Assembly (NCBI RefSeq): GCF_900109785.1
Contig: NZ_FOBH01000007.1
Location: forward strand, 62,001-126,000
DNA length: 64,000 bases
From: Nitrosovibrio tenuis
GTDB taxonomy: Bacteria > Pseudomonadota > Gammaproteobacteria > Burkholderiales > Nitrosomonadaceae
Direction of reading: 5' to 3'
Below, one piece after another: positions 60,537 through 64,000 of this stretch. The translations under genes were made by a program, and so were the position numbers. Numbering within the stretch: the stretch's first letter is position 1; each line of letters opens with the position of its first letter. The notes beneath the pieces are model-generated. The model saw only the letters and a list, made by a program, of their open reading frames with translations, searched no databases and was not told the DNA's origin.

Positions 60537-62051
60537 ATGACAAAGCTGAGCGCAATAAGGTGCGCGTTTTACCTTCGGAGCTCGAAAGATCGCAGCGACA
60601 TTTCGATAGACGCGCAGCGTCGGGAGCTCCAGCAACTAGCGAAGTCACGCAGTTATCTGACCGTCGCTGAATTTGTTGATGCCGTCGAAAGCGGAAAAGA
60701 TGACAACCGCCCCGGTTTCCAGCAGCTTATCCGCGAAATAAAGAATAAGGATCGGGCGTGGTCTGTAGTGATCATGCTCGATACTTCCCGCCTTTCCAGA
60801 AATCAATACATCGCCCACACATTCAAGCACGATTGCGCCAAGCGTGGCGTAACAATACTTTTCTCAAAAACCCCTGAGCTTGACGGTGTAACCGGAATCA
60901 TCCTGCCCGCCGTTCTTCACGCAATGGACGAGGTTCATAGCTTCATGTCCAAAGAAAAAGGGCTGGCGGGAATGGCTGAGAACGTGCGCCAGGGATTCAG
61001 AGCGGGAGGCCGGGCCCCAGTAGGGTACAGGCTCGAGACAATCGCAACCGGAGCAATTCGGGACGGTTCACCTGTCACCAAGTCAAAACTTGCGCCCTCA
61101 GAAATGGCGCCCAAAATAGCCGCCTATCTGAAAGGTCGCGCAACCGGCCAAAGCGGAACAAAGTTAATTGTAAGTCTTGGGTTAGAGCTCTCTCGTAACA
61201 CTATGAACGGGGTTGAATGGAATGCCCTGACCTATGCCGGGCATACTGTCTGGAACGTACACAACGAAACGACGAAGGAGGGTTATGTCGGCGGGGTCAA
61301 GCGCAGGCCCAGGGAAGAATGGGTGATTCAACGCGATACTCATCCGGCTCTGATTACCGATGCTGAAGCAGAGGAAATATTAGCTCAGCTAAACCGAGGC
61401 AGACTGAAGAACAACCGCACGAAGGCAGTTCACCTGCTAACGGGTATCCTCGTTACTCCTGATGGCGTTGCTTGGCACGGCAACGGCGATCTTTATCGGG
61501 CCGGGAAGAAGAACATCAAAGCAGAGCGGGTAGACTCCACTGTGATCACTCAAGTTGCCTCAGACTTGCAATCACCAGCATTCATCAAGTCGCTTACCGA
61601 GTCCGCGCACAAGTCTGTAAAACTGACCGACGATGACGCAGAGGGCGCATCGATCAGGAACGAAATAAAAAGGCTGGACGCCAAAATAAATCGATTGTCG
61701 AATTTATTATCCGAGACAACGGCAGTAGATACGCTACTTAAAAAAATTGAAGAGTTTGAGAGTAATAAAGCATCGCTGATTGAACAGCTCTCTCAAATTG
61801 AAACGGCTCGCAAGCAGTCCAAGGCAATGCTGCAAATTACCGAAGCAGACGTGAAAGCAATGCTTGAGACAATGGCAACTAGCCTGCCTGATCTCGACCG
61901 CGAGTCGCTAAAAGACTTTCTGCGCGGCCTTATAGACCACATTACTTTGGACGCTTCTAGTCTAGCCTGTTGTATTCATTACAAAATCAGGCTATCAACT
62001 GGGGATTTCAGGGCGTCCCCAAGGGGATTCGAACCCCTGTACTCACCGTGA
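60537..62051 (+). CDS. Large serine recombinase (phage integrase)
   Basis: A 504-residue recombinase counted from ATG 60537; an in-frame TTG at 60474 is less likely. Catalytic domain, residues 9-145: AFYLRSSKDRS with Ser16, VVIMLDTSRLSRN and KTPELDGVTGIILPAVLHAMDE. A recombinase domain follows (GMAENVRQGFRAGGRAPVGYRL), then a zinc-region-like segment lacking the usual Cys set, and a coiled coil (AKINRLSNLLSETTAVDTLLKKIEEFE). The last 13 codons are read from the tRNA-Glu 3' half, giving RGFEPLYSP and the stop, so the attachment site is inside the gene end. Confidence 0.9.
   Translation: MTKLSAIRCAFYLRSSKDRSDISIDAQRRELQQLAKSRSYLTVAEFVDAVESGKDDNRPGFQQLIREIKNKDRAWSVVIMLDTSRLSRNQYIAHTFKHDCAKRGVTILFSKTPELDGVTGIILPAVLHAMDEVHSFMSKEKGLAGMAENVRQGFRAGGRAPVGYRLETIATGAIRDGSPVTKSKLAPSEMAPKIAAYLKGRATGQSGTKLIVSLGLELSRNTMNGVEWNALTYAGHTVWNVHNETTKEGYVGGVKRRPREEWVIQRDTHPALITDAEAEEILAQLNRGRLKNNRTKAVHLLTGILVTPDGVAWHGNGDLYRAGKKNIKAERVDSTVITQVASDLQSPAFIKSLTESAHKSVKLTDDDAEGASIRNEIKRLDAKINRLSNLLSETTAVDTLLKKIEEFESNKASLIEQLSQIETARKQSKAMLQITEADVKAMLETMATSLPDLDRESLKDFLRGLIDHITLDASSLACCIHYKIRLSTGDFRASPRGFEPLYSP
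62012..62031. repeat. Right attachment-like site in tRNA-Glu
   Basis: GGCGTCCCCAAGGGGATTCG, the 3' acceptor/T-arm part of tRNA-Glu, repeated with one base missing at 47126. It lies within the last codons of the serine recombinase. Confidence 0.8.
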
Positions 62052-62086
62052 AAGGGTGATGTCCTAGGCCACTAGACGATGGGGAC
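62014..62086 (-). tRNA. tRNA-Glu (TTC)
   Basis: A complete cloverleaf on the minus strand: acceptor GTCCCCA/TGGGGAC, D-arm TCTAGTGGCCTAGGA, anticodon stem TCACC/GGTGA with loop CTTTCAC (anticodon TTC), T-arm GGGG-TTCGAAT-CCCC. The CCA end is not encoded (GCCCT follows), unlike in tRNA-Ala next to it. The 3' half also encodes the end of the serine recombinase on the other strand. Confidence 0.93.
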
Positions 62087-62131
62087 TGAGGGGCTTTTGA
62101 CCGGTCTTCAGTCTGTTTCTTAGCAGATTAC

Positions 62132-62207
<76 letters not shown>

Positions 62208-62280
62208 GGCAAAATGAACGCGAATTATACTGAGCCGTCCTGTTGCAGTCAATGTAAAGCAGCACGACGGTATTAAGGCC

Positions 62281-63690
62281 CTACTCGGCTCCGTTTGGGA
62301 AGTTTTCCAGCTGTTGATCCATGCGTTTGAGGGTTTCCTCCCGGCCTAGCAGTTCCAGCACCGCGTTGATCGAGGGAGTCTGGGTTTCACCCGTTATCAT
62401 TACCCGTAGCGGCATTGCCACCTTGGGCAGCTTGATTCCGTGTTCCTTGGCGCAATTTTTGATGGCTTCATGGATGGCGTGGCTCTCCCATTCAACCTCC
62501 GCAAGCTGCTGCCGAAGGTCGAAAATGGCACCCTTCGCCTCGGCTGTGAAATGCTGCGCCTTGAGCTCGGGGGAAGGATCCAGCGAGCGATAGAAATATA
62601 CCGCCGCATCGGCCAGCTCAGCCACTGTATTGACGCGCTCCTTGAGCAGATTTGTCACGCTGGTTAAATCCGGCAGACCCGGGGCGGCGGCGGGGTCGCA
62701 ACCATCCGCCTCAAGAAACGGCCGCGCCAGCGCTGCCAGCCGCCCGTCGTCGGCATTTTTCAGATACTGCTGATTGAGCCATTGGAGTTTTTCGGGATTG
62801 AATTTGGCCGGCGAACGGTTAATGGCTGAAAGGTCGAACCACTCGACCAGTTGCTCCCGGCTGAAAATTTCTTCATCGCCATGCGACCAGCCCAGTCGCG
62901 CCAGATAATTTATCAGCGCCTCGGGCAGGTAGCCATCTTCGCGGTACTGCATCACCGAAACCGCCCCATGGCGCTTGGATAGCCGCTCGCCATCCGCGCC
63001 GAGGATCATCGGCACGTGCGCATACTGCGGCAATGGCGCGCCCAGCGCCTTCAGGATGTTGATCTGGCGCGGGGTGTTGTTGACGTGATCATCGCCGCGA
63101 ATCACATGTGTAATGTTCATGTCCAGGTCGTCGATCACCACGCCAAAATTGTAGGTCGGTACGCCGTCGCCTCGCAGCAGCACGAGGTCGTCCAGCTCGG
63201 TGTTGGCAACGGCTATCTCGCCCTTGACCAGATCGTTGAAGGCAACAACGCCCTCCTGGGGATTTTTGAGGCGCACCACGGGCTTTACCCCTGGGGGCGG
63301 CGTTTCCTTAAAATCACGCCAGCGCCCGTCGTACCTGGGCTTGAGCCCGGCGGCGCGTTGCTGCTCGCGCATTGCATCCAGCTCTTCCTTGGTGCAATAG
63401 CAGTAATATGCATCACCCGAGCGCAGCAACTGCTCCGCAACCTCATGATAACGCTCCAGCCGCTGCATCTGGTAAAACGGCCCCTCGTCGTAATCGAGCC
63501 CCAGCCAGGCCATCCCGTCCAGAATTGCCTGGGTGGATTGCGCGGTGGAGCGTTCGAGATCGGTATCCTCTATTCGCAAAACAAACTTGCCGCCATGCCT
63601 GCGGGCAAAGGCCCAGGAAAACAGTGCGGTGCGCGCCCCACCAATATGAAGATAACCGGTGGGACTTGGAGCAAAACGGGTGCGTACCAT
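62281..63690 (-). CDS. gltX: Glutamyl-tRNA synthetase
   Basis: A 469-residue class I aminoacyl-tRNA synthetase that charges tRNA-Glu. HIGH-type motif in APSPTGYLHIGGARTALFSW (residues 7-26), KMSKS-type motif RLSKRHGAVSV near 240, and a C-terminal helical anticodon-binding domain (KLPKVAMPLRVMITGE). The insertion YCYCTKEELDAMREQQ is typical of bacterial GltX. ATG 63690 (MVRTRFAPSP) is preferred over 63702. It sits just upstream of the tRNA-Glu gene, a convenient functional pairing. Confidence 0.96.
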   Translation of the reverse strand: MVRTRFAPSPTGYLHIGGARTALFSWAFARRHGGKFVLRIEDTDLERSTAQSTQAILDGMAWLGLDYDEGPFYQMQRLERYHEVAEQLLRSGDAYYCYCTKEELDAMREQQRAAGLKPRYDGRWRDFKETPPPGVKPVVRLKNPQEGVVAFNDLVKGEIAVANTELDDLVLLRGDGVPTYNFGVVIDDLDMNITHVIRGDDHVNNTPRQINILKALGAPLPQYAHVPMILGADGERLSKRHGAVSVMQYREDGYLPEALINYLARLGWSHGDEEIFSREQLVEWFDLSAINRSPAKFNPEKLQWLNQQYLKNADDGRLAALARPFLEADGCDPAAAPGLPDLTSVTNLLKERVNTVAELADAAVYFYRSLDPSPELKAQHFTAEAKGAIFDLRQQLAEVEWESHAIHEAIKNCAKEHGIKLPKVAMPLRVMITGETQTPSINAVLELLGREETLKRMDQQLENFPNGAE

Positions 63691-63779
63691 GGTGAGGAAC
63701 AAGTTTTTGAAGGGGATGCGTTAGAAAAGAACGGCTATTTTACGCGAGGCTGCCAAATGATGCTGACTCATCTGTTCGA

Positions 63780-64000
63780 CTACATGGCTTGGCGATAGCC
63801 TTCCCAGCCCAAGCATGTTGAATAGGGTTCACCTTTTAACATCACCTTATAAGCTACGGGCAGATTTTGAAATATCCATCGAACCTCCAGCTCATCCTGG
63901 GGCGTAATCACCGTTGGACCCATAAATGGGGTTGTGTTTCTGTGTAAATCCATGCTGAAACGGGGCTTATGGCGTAAATTAAAAAAATCGAGCAATTGTC
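63780..64000 (-). CDS. Partial hypothetical protein at the window edge
   Basis: An open frame of about 71 residues on the minus strand is still open at the window end, so its 5' part lies outside. It reads MDLHRNTTPFMGPTVITPQ and LPVAYKVMLKGEPYSTCLGW. I do not recognise a family. A start at an internal ATG (MDLHRN) is possible. Confidence 0.5.
   Translation of the reverse strand, partial: QLLDFFNLRHKPRFSMDLHRNTTPFMGPTVITPQDELEVRWIFQNLPVAYKVMLKGEPYSTCLGWEGYRQAM

Larger units (their letters stand above)
47126..62031. mobile_element. Defective prophage or satellite integrated in tRNA-Glu
   Basis: About 14.9 kb between the two tRNA-Glu-derived repeats. Cargo, nearly all on the minus strand: a giant polyvalent protein, two small lipoproteins, an AntA/KilAC antirepressor, DinD, two structural-looking proteins, a 5'-truncated PAPS-reductase-like gene; and a plus-strand large serine recombinase at the right end. 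No terminase, portal, capsid or tail-sheath gene is recognisable, so it is deleted or a satellite. At least five single-base frameshifts lie inside coding sequence. Confidence 0.85.

Noticed and set aside
63016-63798. 260-residue plus-strand open frame
   Set aside because: Lies antisense to gltX, which has complete motifs; a mirror of its codon use.

Overview
The window looks like chromosome of a nitrosomonad-type betaproteobacterium, most likely a Nitrosospira-like ammonia oxidiser. This is inferred from gene content: an Rh50-type ammonia channel in place of a classical AmtB, several PEP-CTERM surface proteins, a hopanoid-type RND exporter (HpnN), a tyrosinase, a copper/beta-propeller protein remnant and HAF-repeat debris. 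No 16S rRNA or other taxonomic marker is present, so the genus is a guess.

Layout. 0-11.4 kb: a subtilisin-like protease preceded by a small unknown gene, a DUF2383 four-helix protein, a lipoprotein, a PEP-CTERM phytase-like esterase, the Rh50 channel, an NYN/LOTUS RNA-binding protein and a secreted kinesin-light-chain-type TPR protein. 11.2-24.6 kb: a truncated PEP-CTERM gene, a cupin_8 oxygenase-like protein, HpnN, the Tex factor, then envelope genes (Spy-like, TraT, NlpC/P60) and astB. 24.7-34.5 kb: small accessory genes (HTH, GNAT, VOC, HNH) and a compact proteolysis locus: a papain-like protease with a lectin-like propeller tail, its stop codon overlapping the start of a chagasin-like inhibitor, beside a secreted six-cysteine repeat protein. 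A PEP-CTERM protein and a tyrosinase follow.

34.5-47.1 kb is a decayed accessory region: duplicated small ORFs, a chimeric junction between a copper-protein pseudogene and a prophage-gene fragment, remnants of DHFR-like, GST, disulfide-oxidoreductase, IS5 transposase and tyrosine-integrase genes, and between them intact detoxification-type genes (VOC, RibD-like, ABM, mercuric-reductase-like). A clear zinc module sits inside it: zur and a ZnuD-like TonB receptor, each behind a palindromic Zur-box-like site.

47.1-62.0 kb is a defective prophage or satellite in the 3' end of tRNA-Glu. Its ends are a 19/20-bp repeat of the tRNA tail, and a large serine recombinase reads into the tRNA. Most of the element is one very large polyvalent protein gene (about 2,690 codons) carrying an EndoU/barnase-like nuclease, a zincin, an ADP-ribosyltransferase and a C-terminal LPD38-like region, now split by three single-base frameshifts. 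It also has an AntA/KilAC antirepressor, DinD, two lipoproteins and two structural-looking proteins. No terminase, portal or capsid gene is recognisable. The window ends with tRNA-Glu, tRNA-Ala and gltX.

All calls rest on reading sequence and translated motifs; no database search was possible.
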